Shown here piece after piece: positions 23,586-32,293 of a stretch of DNA of 44,835 nucleotides (within the stretch, counting starts at the first letter, position 1; every line of letters starts with the position of its first letter). Source of the DNA: DASUEB01 sp036275295. Its GTDB lineage: Bacteria; Bacteroidota; Bacteroidia; Flavobacteriales_D; Luteibaculaceae. The stretch is from positions 1 to 44,835 of the forward strand of contig DASUEB010000150.1 in the NCBI GenBank assembly GCA_036275295.1, written 5' to 3'. A program made the position numbers and the translations under genes. Under the pieces are notes generated by a model that ran no database searches, was not told where the DNA came from, and saw only the letters and a list, made by a program, of their open reading frames with translations.

Positions 23586-25682
23586 ATGAAAAAAATTTAT
23601 TGGAGCTTAATTCCCATGGCCATCATGTCTTGCCAATCATCACCCGAAGAGGTGGCGCTTACCTATCCGCAAACACCCACGTGCGATAGCTCATACCAGT
23701 ACTTTGGTATGGAAGTAAAAGACCCTTATGGCTGGTTAGAGGACGATTATGCTGACTCTACCTTAGCTTGGGTAAAAAAACAAAACGAAATCAGTCGGAA
23801 ATACTTGGATGAGATTCCCGAGCGCGAGGAACTTCACAAGCGCCTCAGCGAGGTTTGGAATTACGAGAAATTTGGCACTCCGTTTAAAAAAGCGGGGCAG
23901 ACTTTCTTTTTCAAGAACAACGGCGTTCAAAACCAAAGTGTATTGTATCGCAGCACGGCTCAAGGTGACCAGGTAATTCTTGATCCGAACAGCTGGAGTA
24001 AAGACGGCACTGCGTCTATCAGCGGCTTGGCGGTATCCAGCAACGGGAAGTACCTGGCTTACGGCCGGTCAGATAGCGGTAGCGACTGGACCAAAATCTT
24101 CGTGATGGACCTGAGCACCCTACAATTGCTTCCCGATGTATTGGAATGGGTTAAATTTTCTGGCATCAGCTGGGAGGGCGACGGTTTTTATTACTCTCGC
24201 TACGATGCACCTCAAAAAGGCGAAGAGTACTCTCAAAAAAATGAATTTCATCAAGTTTACTATCACAAACTGGGGCAAAACCAAGCGGCCGACAAGTTGG
24301 TTTACCGCGATCCCAGCGACGGTCAAAAAACTGCTGGTGCATATACCACAAGCGACGAGGCTTTTGTGTTTTTAACCACCGCCAAAGGAACCAGTGGAAG
24401 CAGCTTGGCATTTAGAAAGACCAGCGAAAATGCGTTTACCAATATTGACACCAGTTCGGTTTGGGAATACAATGTGCTGGGGTCATTCCAAGGCAAGATT
24501 TATATCATGACCAACTACGAGGCTCCAAACTGGAAACTAGTGGAGATGGACCCCTTGAATCCCAAACGGGAGCAGTGGAAAACGATCTTACCGGCGGGCA
24601 AACACTTTCTTCAAAGTGCGGCACTGGCCAATGGCAAAATCTTAGCTAACTACCTAGAGGACGTGTCAAACCATTTGTACAGCTTCTCGCTCGACGGAAA
24701 AAAACTAGGAGAATTCACCTTTCCGCCCTTTGGAACTATTGGTGGATTGGAAGCCGATGAAAAAAGTAACGAAGCTTTTGTCTCATACAGCAACTTCACC
24801 AGCCCAGGAACCGTGTATAAGCTGATGGTCAATGAGATCAAAGCCGAAGTATACCGCAAACCCCAGCTCAAGGCCGATCTCGATCGTTTTGTAACCGAGC
24901 AAGTGTTCTACAAGAGTAAAGACGGCACCCGAATACCCATGTTCTTAACCTACAAAAAAGGCTTGAAGAAAAATGGACAAAATCCCACATTTCTATATGG
25001 TTATGGCGGATTTAACATCTGTATTCAACCCAATTTTGCCGTTGATTTTATACCCTTCCTTGAAGACGGTGGAATTTATGCCGTAGCCAACATCAGAGGT
25101 GGTAACGAATACGGTGAGAGCTGGCATGAGCAAGGTATCAAACTCAACAAACAGAATGTATTCGACGATTTTGCATCAGCCGCTGAGTACCTGATCAAAG
25201 AACAGTATACCTCATCGCAGAAACTTGCGGTTCACGGTCGTTCAAATGGCGGATTGCTCATTGGCGCCATGATTACCCAAAGGCCCGACTTATTTGCGGT
25301 AGCGCTGCCCAAGGTGGGTGTGCTCGACATGCTTCGCTACCACAAATTTACCATTGGATGGGCTTGGGCTTCTGATTATGGCCGTTCAGATGACAGTCCG
25401 GAAATGTTCAAATACCTGCTAAAATACAGCCCCTTGCACAACGTAGTGCCCCGGGAGTACCCCGCTATAATGGTTATTACGGGCGATCACGACGACCGGG
25501 TGGTACCCGCGCATTCGTTTAAATTTACCGCAGCCCTGCAAAAAAATCAAACCGGTAAAAAACCTGTAATTCTGCGTGTTGACACCAATGCAGGTCACGG
25601 CGCGGGCAAACCCATTTCCAAACAAATTGATGAATTTGCGGATCAATGGGCATTCATATATAAACATTTGAAAATTAAATAA
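23586..25682 (+). CDS. Prolyl oligopeptidase (S9A), predicted lipoprotein
   Basis: A serine peptidase that cleaves short peptides after proline. The 698-residue product starts with a lipoprotein signal (MKKIYWSLIPMAIMSC, Cys16), so it is membrane-tethered in the periplasm or on the surface. YGWLEDDYADS opens the N-terminal part, residues about 80-410 form the seven-bladed propeller, and the catalytic domain has Ser553 in GRSNGGLLIG, the acid in GDHDDRVVP (about 633-641) and His671 in NAGHGAGK. It closes the TerC operon and is followed by a strong terminator. Upstream starts are rejected because they lie within the previous gene. Confidence 0.96.
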   Translation: MKKIYWSLIPMAIMSCQSSPEEVALTYPQTPTCDSSYQYFGMEVKDPYGWLEDDYADSTLAWVKKQNEISRKYLDEIPEREELHKRLSEVWNYEKFGTPFKKAGQTFFFKNNGVQNQSVLYRSTAQGDQVILDPNSWSKDGTASISGLAVSSNGKYLAYGRSDSGSDWTKIFVMDLSTLQLLPDVLEWVKFSGISWEGDGFYYSRYDAPQKGEEYSQKNEFHQVYYHKLGQNQAADKLVYRDPSDGQKTAGAYTTSDEAFVFLTTAKGTSGSSLAFRKTSENAFTNIDTSSVWEYNVLGSFQGKIYIMTNYEAPNWKLVEMDPLNPKREQWKTILPAGKHFLQSAALANGKILANYLEDVSNHLYSFSLDGKKLGEFTFPPFGTIGGLEADEKSNEAFVSYSNFTSPGTVYKLMVNEIKAEVYRKPQLKADLDRFVTEQVFYKSKDGTRIPMFLTYKKGLKKNGQNPTFLYGYGGFNICIQPNFAVDFIPFLEDGGIYAVANIRGGNEYGESWHEQGIKLNKQNVFDDFASAAEYLIKEQYTSSQKLAVHGRSNGGLLIGAMITQRPDLFAVALPKVGVLDMLRYHKFTIGWAWASDYGRSDDSPEMFKYLLKYSPLHNVVPREYPAIMVITGDHDDRVVPAHSFKFTAALQKNQTGKKPVILRVDTNAGHGAGKPISKQIDEFADQWAFIYKHLKIK

Positions 25683-25697
25683 TTAAAAGGCAAATAA

Positions 25698-25728
25698 AAA
25701 GGCGGTCCCGGTGAGACCGCCTTTTTTT
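25698..25728 (+). terminator. Intrinsic terminator of the TerC-prolyl oligopeptidase operon
   Basis: AAAGGCGGTC (25698-25707), loop CCGGTGA and GACCGCCTTT (25715-25724), then more T. It starts 15 bases after the stop. Confidence 0.92.
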
Positions 25729-25823
25729 CCTTAAATCGGGACTAGATACCTTTTGAAAAATGAAAACTCGCGGATGTGTCGCTTGAGGAAACCTTGGGTA
25801 AGGAAAGGGGGCTATTGCTCAGG

Positions 25824-26279
25824 TCAGTCAGGGTGAGAGAAAAAATCTGCATTAATTTGCACTTGATCTATACCTTCAACCACATATACCTGCACTACAT
25901 TTTGCTTTTCAATGCGAACAAATGTTAGACTTCCAATAGGAAGTGTGGTCCTCGAGGAAAGATGATTGGGATCATCCCATGCCAACAGAGAGAAATTCTT
26001 TGCCAATGCGGAATTGTTGATTAGACGCACCAAAGAATCTGAAATAAATGATTCTTTCATGAGCTGCTTAAGTGAGGTTAATTGCTTTAAAACACAACCA
26101 CGGCAATATGTATCCGGTATCAATACATAAATGCCATCCGTTACTTCTGCGTTATTGGAGGCTGCAATATCTTTTAAAAGGTTGAGGTAGCGGAATTCAG
26201 GTTTAAAAGGTGGTGCATAATTTTGACCGTGCAAACTAGTTGTCAAATTCCAGCAAAAAAATATCGACCATAAAATCAT
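25824..26279 (-). CDS. Exported CxxC protein of unknown function
   Basis: Not assigned to a family. The 151-residue form starting at the ATG at 26277-26279 opens with a signal peptide (MILWSIFFCWNLTTSLHGQ). The mature part reads YLNLLKDIAAS, then YVLIPDTYCRGCVLKQLTSLKQL, in which CRGC follows a beta strand as in a thioredoxin fold, then helical and beta segments ending VQINADFFSHPD. A thioredoxin-like or redoxin-like fold is plausible, though the motif is not the usual WCxxC. The start lies 44 bases inside the upstream gene, so translation is probably coupled. Base composition looks AT-richer than that of the metabolic genes around it. An alternative ATG at 26303 adds eight residues. Confidence 0.65.
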   Translation of the reverse strand: MILWSIFFCWNLTTSLHGQNYAPPFKPEFRYLNLLKDIAASNNAEVTDGIYVLIPDTYCRGCVLKQLTSLKQLMKESFISDSLVRLINNSALAKNFSLLAWDDPNHLSSRTTLPIGSLTFVRIEKQNVVQVYVVEGIDQVQINADFFSHPD

Positions 26280-27330
26280 TATTGGAGTCCTTTCTGAGCG
26301 CATAAACTTTATTGCCATAGTATTCCAGTTGAAAATAATCAAACCGTTGATTGGGGAACTTAAACTCGTATTTGAATTGAAAGTCACCATCAAAAATAAG
26401 TAGATTGCGCACAACCGTTTGTCTTTCAGGTAGGTAATCAACCGACAAATCTTGGATTCCAGTGTAATATACCCTCAGAAATTCGTTGGTCAGCGCATTG
26501 TACGATAACATATCGTAATTACCTGAGGACATAAAATGTTGATTCTCCCTATGGTAATTGTCGAAATACTCATCAGGTATGTTTTGAATTGAAGATTCCG
26601 AGCTACCCATCCAAAGCACTTTTCTACTTAAATCACTTAAGCTATAGGTTTCTACCGAATCCGAAAATGAGTACGAAGATATAAGTAGGGGAGGTTTTTG
26701 ACCGGCCCACGTTAATTCGCCCCAGTAATCAGCAAAGAAATTCCTCTTATAATTCTCTGGATAACTGCCAAATAGAACTAATTTTCCATCTTCGCAATTA
26801 TACCTGAACATATTTGCATGGCGCACATATTCGTAATGAGTACCAATGTCCAATACGTTTTCCTTGAATAATACATGACCAAAAATAAATGATTCAAAAA
26901 GCAATGGCTTACCCCAAATAGCCAAACTGTCTGGGAAAGGAAACGTCTGCTCCTCGGGGCTTGAAGCCGAAATCTTTAATACCTTGCTTTGTTCCTCGCT
27001 GTAAAACCACAAAACCGAATCAACCAGTGAGAAATCGTCCGAATTGATTATTTTCAACGACCCTTTTGGGAAAGTTAAAAAACTACTTTTTAACGAATCC
27101 AAACTCGTAAGTACAATCGAGTCGTTTGAAGTAAAAATCGAGCACAGAACGGGTTTGTCCCCTAACTTCTTCATCACACAATAGCCATCGATGGGTTTTT
27201 TGATCAATGACGATGAGATAAGCTTCATCACCACCTCATTTTTCTGGGCTACAGCATCACATCCCACTATTGATAAGGCCATGAACAACAAGTTGAACCG
27301 GATGTTGATTAAATAACAGAACACGACCAT
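26236..27330 (-). CDS. Secreted propeller-like protein (DUF4221-like), predicted lipoprotein
   Basis: Tentatively a six-bladed beta-propeller protein of the DUF4221 or 6-bladed type common in Bacteroidota. The 364-residue form starts at the ATG at 27328-27330; ALSIVGCDAVAQ looks like a lipobox with Cys as the first mature residue. The body is a series of short beta hairpins (LKIINSDDFSLVDSVLWFYSEEQ, LLIFDGDFQFKYEFKFPN, YYGNKVYALRKDSNNDF), which is how propeller blades of this kind read. It overlaps the downstream CxxC gene by 44 bases. An internal ATG at 27282 would shorten it to the lipobox. No strong -7 box is seen. Confidence 0.65.
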   Translation of the reverse strand: MVVFCYLINIRFNLLFMALSIVGCDAVAQKNEVVMKLISSSLIKKPIDGYCVMKKLGDKPVLCSIFTSNDSIVLTSLDSLKSSFLTFPKGSLKIINSDDFSLVDSVLWFYSEEQSKVLKISASSPEEQTFPFPDSLAIWGKPLLFESFIFGHVLFKENVLDIGTHYEYVRHANMFRYNCEDGKLVLFGSYPENYKRNFFADYWGELTWAGQKPPLLISSYSFSDSVETYSLSDLSRKVLWMGSSESSIQNIPDEYFDNYHRENQHFMSSGNYDMLSYNALTNEFLRVYYTGIQDLSVDYLPERQTVVRNLLIFDGDFQFKYEFKFPNQRFDYFQLEYYGNKVYALRKDSNNDFMVDIFLLEFDN

Positions 27331-27651
27331 TCCTTGCACTACTAATTTCAATGAGACTTTTATGCAATTTACTCCTGATCTGCTTGGTTCAATGCAATCA
27401 TTATGCCTTTCTAATGATCTCACTAATTTTTCACAACTGAATCATCACTGGATTTAGTTCATCTGAAATGGGCAACATAAAACGAACGGAAAATCCAGAG
27501 GAGTGAACAAGTAAGGCATCCAATTACCCTTCCATATTTGAAAGGTTGGATTCTATCGTATTCGGTGGCATGCGAAAAGTTATTTCTTAAATTCAGGTAA
27601 TTGTTACAAATTTTCTGCAGTAATCGAGATTATTGGGGTCAGACAACCCTC
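27331..27651. other. 321-base gap with two inverted repeats
   Basis: No gene is supported. CTGGATTT (27448-27455) pairs with AAATCCAG (27491-27498). A hairpin near 27519-27556 pairs ATCCAA with TTGGAT around an inner CCTTTC/GGAAGG helix on the minus strand; it lies downstream of lysA and may act as its transcript end, but has no T-run. Confidence 0.4.
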
Positions 27652-28815
27652 TCACCCGTTAAAAAACGGCGCTTCCAAAGCCCTCAAATTGTAAGAATTC
27701 GCCATTACCTCACCATAGGCGCCAGCGGTGCGTATCACTACCATATCACCGCGCTTGGTGACAGGCAGTTCAATTGACTTCGCAAAACAATCAGACGACT
27801 CGCAAACGGGTCCTACCACATCATACGTCTCTACATCGGGCTCTTGCTCGGGGCTTACCGACCAATTCTCGATCTTGTGTTTGGCTTGATACAGCGCTGG
27901 GCGCAGCAATTCGGTCATACCGGCATCGAGAATGACAAACTTGGTTTTGAGGCCGTGTTTAACGTATAACACCCTGCTTACCAAAACGCCGCACTGCGCA
28001 ACCAACGACCTCCCCAATTCGAAGTGAACCTCCTGACCTGGCTTGCGCTCCAGGAAGCGATCAAACAACTCGAAATACGACTCAAATGGGGGGATCTCAT
28101 TCTGATCCGGATGATCGTAATCCACTCCCAATCCGCCACCTACGTTGATGACCTTAATGGATATATGACGCTGCTCAAACCATTGAACAAACTCATTGAC
28201 ACGGAGGCACAAATTTTTGAACACCTCTAAATTGTTGATTTGTGAACCGATATGGAAATGCAAGCCCACCAACTCAATATGAGCCATTTGACTCAACCTA
28301 TCCAGTAACTCGGGCAATTGCTGCCGGTTGATGCCGAATTTGTTTTCATCTAGTCCGGTGGTAATGTAATGATGGGTTTGTGCGTTTACATTGGGATTAA
28401 TCCGAAGGGCCACCGGGGCCTTTTTGCCTGTTAAACCAGCCAGTTCGTTCAAAACCTCCAACTCCTCTAAGCTCTCGCAGTTAAAACTGTGTATTTGCTG
28501 ATCCAGGGCACCCGAAATCTCCTTATCGCTCTTTCCTACCCCCGCAAAAACGACTTTGTTCGGGGCAAATCCGTGATTCAATGCCCATTGCACCTCATTG
28601 CCGCTCACACAATCGGCGCCAAAACCCAAAGAAGAAATCTCTCGAACTACCTCAGGCCGCGCATTGGCTTTGATGGCGTAATGCACGTGAAAACCAAATT
28701 TATCCGCTGAATTTTTACACGCTTGCAAAGTCGTCCGCAACACCTGTAAGTCGTACGCATAAAACGGAGTGGAGCGTTTTTCCCACTCACCTAATTTACT
28801 CTTAAGCCCTATCAC
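27652..28815 (-). CDS. lysA: Diaminopimelate decarboxylase
   Basis: The last enzyme of lysine synthesis, a PLP-dependent decarboxylase of meso-diaminopimelate. Motifs are HYAIKANARPEV (PLP Lys about residue 49), HFHIGSQ, GGGLGVDYDHPD, the PLP-phosphate and active-site segment GPVCESSDCFAK, and GAYGEVMANSYN. At 387 residues it is slightly shorter than the E. coli protein. The start is GTG at 28813-28815, overlapping the lysC stop (GTGA), so lysC and lysA are translated from one message. That first-and-last pairing of the lysine pathway is fused into one protein in some other bacteria; here the genes are separate. Confidence 0.95.
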   Translation of the reverse strand: MIGLKSKLGEWEKRSTPFYAYDLQVLRTTLQACKNSADKFGFHVHYAIKANARPEVVREISSLGFGADCVSGNEVQWALNHGFAPNKVVFAGVGKSDKEISGALDQQIHSFNCESLEELEVLNELAGLTGKKAPVALRINPNVNAQTHHYITTGLDENKFGINRQQLPELLDRLSQMAHIELVGLHFHIGSQINNLEVFKNLCLRVNEFVQWFEQRHISIKVINVGGGLGVDYDHPDQNEIPPFESYFELFDRFLERKPGQEVHFELGRSLVAQCGVLVSRVLYVKHGLKTKFVILDAGMTELLRPALYQAKHKIENWSVSPEQEPDVETYDVVGPVCESSDCFAKSIELPVTKRGDMVVIRTAGAYGEVMANSYNLRALEAPFFNG

Positions 28816-30128
28816 AATTGAAATACGTGTTTATTGAGCAATTGGAGTGCTTTAATTTTGTCATTGGCATGCACCAGCATCGAAATGTTGTTTTTCGAAC
28901 CGCCGTAAGAGATCATACGGATGGGAATGCTCTCTAAGGCTTGAAACACTCGCGATGCAATACCCTTGTTATCGGCAATAAAATCGCCTACCACACATAC
29001 GATACACTGATCTTCGTCGACTTCGACCACGCCAAATTGAGCCAGATCAGATTGTATTTCTGCCAAATATTTTTTGTCGTCGATGGTTACGGATATGGCC
29101 ACCTCACTGGTGGTGATCAAATCGATAGAGGTCTTGTAACGTTCAAACACCTCAAAAACAGCGCGAAGAAAACCGTATGCGAGCAACATGCGGCCCGATC
29201 TGATTTTGATGGCCGTAATACCATCTTTAGCCGCTACGGCCTTGATGTTGCCTGCTTGTGTGCGATTGCTGATGGTTGTTCCCTTGGCCTCTGGCTGCAT
29301 GGTGTTGAGCAGTTTAACCGGAATGCCCTTGAGCTTGGCTGGCAAAACACTGGAGGGGTGAAGGATCTTGGCTCCGAAGTAAGCTAGCTCAGCAGCCTCC
29401 TCAAAACTCAACTCCTCAATGGGTCGCGTTTGATCGACCACCCGCGGATCGTTGTTGTGCATCCCGTCGATGTCGGTCCAGATCTGAATTTCTTCGGCCA
29501 TGATGGCTGCGCCAATCAACGAAGCAGTATAATCGCTACCGCCGCGCTTGAGGTTGTCAATCTCACCAAAAGAATTTCTGCAAATGAAGCCTTGGGTAAC
29601 AATTAGCCTCTCCTCCTGGCCCGCCAAAAAAGGTTTGATGTGTTCTGAGATATAAGACAACTCGGGCTCTCCATCAGAATCAATGCGCATAAATTGAAGG
29701 GCCGGTATGAGCGTCGACGGGATGTTGTTCTCCTGCAGATACAGGTGAAAAAGATGCGTAGATAACAACTCACCTTCCGCCAAAATGGCTTTTTCCTCGT
29801 GCAAGGTGAAAAGATCTTCGGTAAACTGGCTGATGTATGCGAAGTGCTCCTTAACCAATGCCAGTCCAGCCTCTAACCACTGCGGACTGTGGAGCAACTC
29901 GGCGCACACTTGTCGGTATTGCTCCTCCAGTGCAGCGATGCACTCTGCTGCTGCATTTACATTGTTTTTGGAGAGATAATTACATATTTCCACCAGCCTA
30001 TTGGTTGTACCCGACATGGCCGATAGCACCACCACTTTCGGACGTTTCTCGGCACCTACCAATCTGGCAACTTCGCGCATCCGGGCCGCCGAACCCACCG
30101 ACGTGCCCCCAAATTTCATTACTATCAT
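28812..30128 (-). CDS. lysC: Aspartate kinase, monofunctional
   Basis: Phosphorylates aspartate, the first step to lysine, threonine and methionine. The 438-residue protein has the kinase signature MKFGGTSVG, GRGGSD-type KRGGSDYTASLIGA, EIQIWTDIDGMHNNDPR, and two C-terminal ACT domains (ITAIKIRSGRMLLAYGFL and VEVDEDQCIVCVVGDFIADN regions), which in the family bind lysine or threonine for feedback control. I start at the ATG at 30126-30128 (MIVMKFGG), which overlaps the upstream stop by one base (TGATG). There is no fused homoserine dehydrogenase; that activity lies at 39307. Confidence 0.95.
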   Translation of the reverse strand: MIVMKFGGTSVGSAARMREVARLVGAEKRPKVVVLSAMSGTTNRLVEICNYLSKNNVNAAAECIAALEEQYRQVCAELLHSPQWLEAGLALVKEHFAYISQFTEDLFTLHEEKAILAEGELLSTHLFHLYLQENNIPSTLIPALQFMRIDSDGEPELSYISEHIKPFLAGQEERLIVTQGFICRNSFGEIDNLKRGGSDYTASLIGAAIMAEEIQIWTDIDGMHNNDPRVVDQTRPIEELSFEEAAELAYFGAKILHPSSVLPAKLKGIPVKLLNTMQPEAKGTTISNRTQAGNIKAVAAKDGITAIKIRSGRMLLAYGFLRAVFEVFERYKTSIDLITTSEVAISVTIDDKKYLAEIQSDLAQFGVVEVDEDQCIVCVVGDFIADNKGIASRVFQALESIPIRMISYGGSKNNISMLVHANDKIKALQLLNKHVFQL

Positions 30129-30400
30129 CAATCTAATTCCGCTAGTCGTTTTTCTAAAAGTGCAACGCCGTCAAACCATTTTTTCTCCAAGCGAAAGAAA
30201 TGATGTCGAACTTCTTTACCCCGGTATTTCTTGGTTTCGGAAATTAGCGATAGCAACTCGACCTCCAAATCAAGCGCATCGTCTAACAATTGCTCCACGG
30301 CTAGAGCATGCAAAGGCGATTGCTCTTCTTTATCGAGACATTTACCGGCGAAATGGGAGATATCCTTACTTACCGCTTTTTTTAATTCTCTTCTGCTCAT
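30128..30400 (-). CDS. Small helical protein of unknown function leading the lysC operon
   Basis: Not recognised. The 90 residues are almost entirely predicted helix with many charged residues (MSRRELKKAVSKDISHFAGK, ALDLEVELLSLISETKKYRGKEV, HHFFRLEKKWFDGVALLEKRLAELD), with no signal peptide or Cys pair apart from one Cys at about 21. Its stop overlaps the lysC start by one base, which makes it real and coupled. A 7-bp inverted repeat (30443-30461) lies just upstream. Its role in lysine synthesis, if any, is unknown. Confidence 0.75.
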   Translation of the reverse strand: MSRRELKKAVSKDISHFAGKCLDKEEQSPLHALAVEQLLDDALDLEVELLSLISETKKYRGKEVRHHFFRLEKKWFDGVALLEKRLAELD

Positions 30401-30442
30401 CGTTGGTGAGATTTTTGGTTATTTGTTGGCATTTTGCATCCG

Positions 30443-30461
30443 AACGGAATGAATTTCCGTT
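30443..30461. other. Inverted repeat between divergent lysC operon and M14 peptidase
   Basis: AACGGAA (30443-30449), five-base loop, TTCCGTT (30455-30461). A symmetric site in a divergent intergenic region could be an operator; no promoter box could be fixed next to it. Confidence 0.35.
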
Positions 30462-30510
30462 TTGGCGTGTCAAAAATAGTTCAAATACACTACAAAACCA
30501 CTTTCGTGTG

Positions 30511-32190
30511 ATGTTAAAAAAGAAAATTATCCTACTTCTAAGCCTTTTTACCGCAATTACGACTCATGCAAGTGACTCCAAGACATACGATCAAGTAATT
30601 CAGGCGTATGCTCAGCTGGCTCAAACCTACCCCACCCTCGCCAAGCTCAATGCCGAAGGCAAGGGCGATAACGGCAAACCCATATACACCTTTGTCATCG
30701 AGCCATCGGTAAAAAAATTAGGCAAGGCCTACGTTACCTTTCTGGTCAACAATGGTATTCACGCTGGTGAACCCGACGGAATTGAGGCCTCATTGGCATT
30801 TGCCGAGGAGATACTCAAATCGCCCAATTTATACCCTGCCGTTCGCTTTGTTTTTATACCTGTTTACAATGTTGACGGATTTTCCACACAAAGCTGCTGC
30901 ACCCGAGCCAATCAAGATGGGCCCGAGCTGCAAGGCTTCAGGGCCAACGCCCGAAACCTGGATCTGAACAGAGATTTTATCAAAGCGGATGCGTCCAATA
31001 CAAAAACCTTCTACCGCATCTTCCATCAGTACAAACCTCAGGTATTTATCGATACCCATGTCAGCAACGGCGCCGACTACAGCTATACCATGACGTTGAT
31101 CAGCTCACAAAAAGACAAATTGAGCGAGCCCTTGCGCAACTTACTCACCACCGTTGTTGAACCCAAGCTCTATGCCGAAATGAAGTCGGTTGGATTTCCC
31201 ATGATTCCCTATGTGAACACCAAGGCTGAAATACCCGATTCGGGCTTGGTGGGATTCTTGGAGACGCCCCGATACAGCACCGGCTACACCACTTTGTTTC
31301 ACTGCTTGGGTTTTGTGGCCGAAACCCACATGCTAAAACCGTATCCTCAGCGCGTAGCTGCAACCAAAGCATTGCTGAAAGCCATAGCTGATCAATGCCA
31401 AAAAAACACCTATGCCATCATCAATGCGGTAGTCGAATCAAAGTCTGCAGAGCAAGCCATCACCCAGTTCCCCATTCAATGGGCGCTTAACGAGCGCAAA
31501 AGCACCCCTATTGTGTTCCAAGGTTACGAGGCAAAATACAAACCAAGTGAAATCAGCGGATTAAGTCGATTGTATTACGACAGATCAGCTCCTTATTCCA
31601 AAAAAATACCGTTTTTCAACCAGTACGACGCCATCAAACAAGCCAAAAAACCCAAGGCATTTATCATTCCACAAGCCTGGGGTGAGGTTATCGAAAGACT
31701 TGCCCTAAATCAGGTCGAATTGAGACCCATCCAAAGCGATAGCACCATTAAAGTTAACGCAACCTATATCATAGACTTCAAATCCCCGACCTATCCCTAC
31801 GAGGGCCACTACCTGCATTATGGCACGCGCACACGGGACACCGTATTGGAAATGAACTTTTTTAAAGGCGATTACCTGGTCTACACCAAAAGCAATCCGG
31901 TTCGATTTTTGATGGAAGTCCTAAGTCCGGAAGCTTCGGATAGTTATTTCAATTGGAACTTCTTCGATGCCGTGGTTCAACAAAAGGAACATTACAGCGA
32001 TTATGTTTTTGAAGATCTGGCTGTGCAAATCCTCAAAGAGAACCCAAAAATCAAACAAGAATTGGATCGAGCCAAGGCCCAAGATGAGGCCCTGAGAAAC
32101 AGTGCGCGCAAGCAACTCGATTTTATTTATTACCGCAGTCCATATTACGAAAGGAGCCATCGCTTATACCCCATCTTCAAAATTTATTGA
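30511..32190 (+). CDS. Exported M14-family zinc carboxypeptidase
   Basis: A metallopeptidase with a signal peptide (MLKKKIILLLSLFTAITTHAS). The zinc site reads HAGEPDG (His and Glu, about residue 85), with the third ligand probably His in FIDTHVSNGADY (about 183); DLNRDF provides the substrate-binding Asn-Arg pair. A candidate catalytic Glu is in GFVAETHML (about 272). After the catalytic domain (about 25-310) a C-terminal portion of about 250 residues forms a separate beta-rich region (YHYGTRTRDTVLEMNFFKGDYLVY-like) common to large Bacteroidota members. The ATG at 30511 gives 559 residues; the upstream reading frame has no signal. It is a single-gene unit. Confidence 0.93.
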   Translation: MLKKKIILLLSLFTAITTHASDSKTYDQVIQAYAQLAQTYPTLAKLNAEGKGDNGKPIYTFVIEPSVKKLGKAYVTFLVNNGIHAGEPDGIEASLAFAEEILKSPNLYPAVRFVFIPVYNVDGFSTQSCCTRANQDGPELQGFRANARNLDLNRDFIKADASNTKTFYRIFHQYKPQVFIDTHVSNGADYSYTMTLISSQKDKLSEPLRNLLTTVVEPKLYAEMKSVGFPMIPYVNTKAEIPDSGLVGFLETPRYSTGYTTLFHCLGFVAETHMLKPYPQRVAATKALLKAIADQCQKNTYAIINAVVESKSAEQAITQFPIQWALNERKSTPIVFQGYEAKYKPSEISGLSRLYYDRSAPYSKKIPFFNQYDAIKQAKKPKAFIIPQAWGEVIERLALNQVELRPIQSDSTIKVNATYIIDFKSPTYPYEGHYLHYGTRTRDTVLEMNFFKGDYLVYTKSNPVRFLMEVLSPEASDSYFNWNFFDAVVQQKEHYSDYVFEDLAVQILKENPKIKQELDRAKAQDEALRNSARKQLDFIYYRSPYYERSHRLYPIFKIY

Positions 32191-32293
32191 ATAATCGATT
32201 CCGACAGGTCTTGGTCTACGGATTTTCACATTTAAGCTATAATTAGGACTTTTTTAACGGAAATAGCGGAAAAATTCGTTATTTCAAACCCGT

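Noticed and set aside
28941..29387. 148-codon plus-strand frame
   Set aside because: Shadow of lysC, whose kinase and ACT motifs are read on the other strand.
30001..30510. 170-residue N-terminal extension of the M14 peptidase
   Set aside because: It reads antisense to lysC and the small upstream gene; a signal peptide begins at the ATG at 30511.
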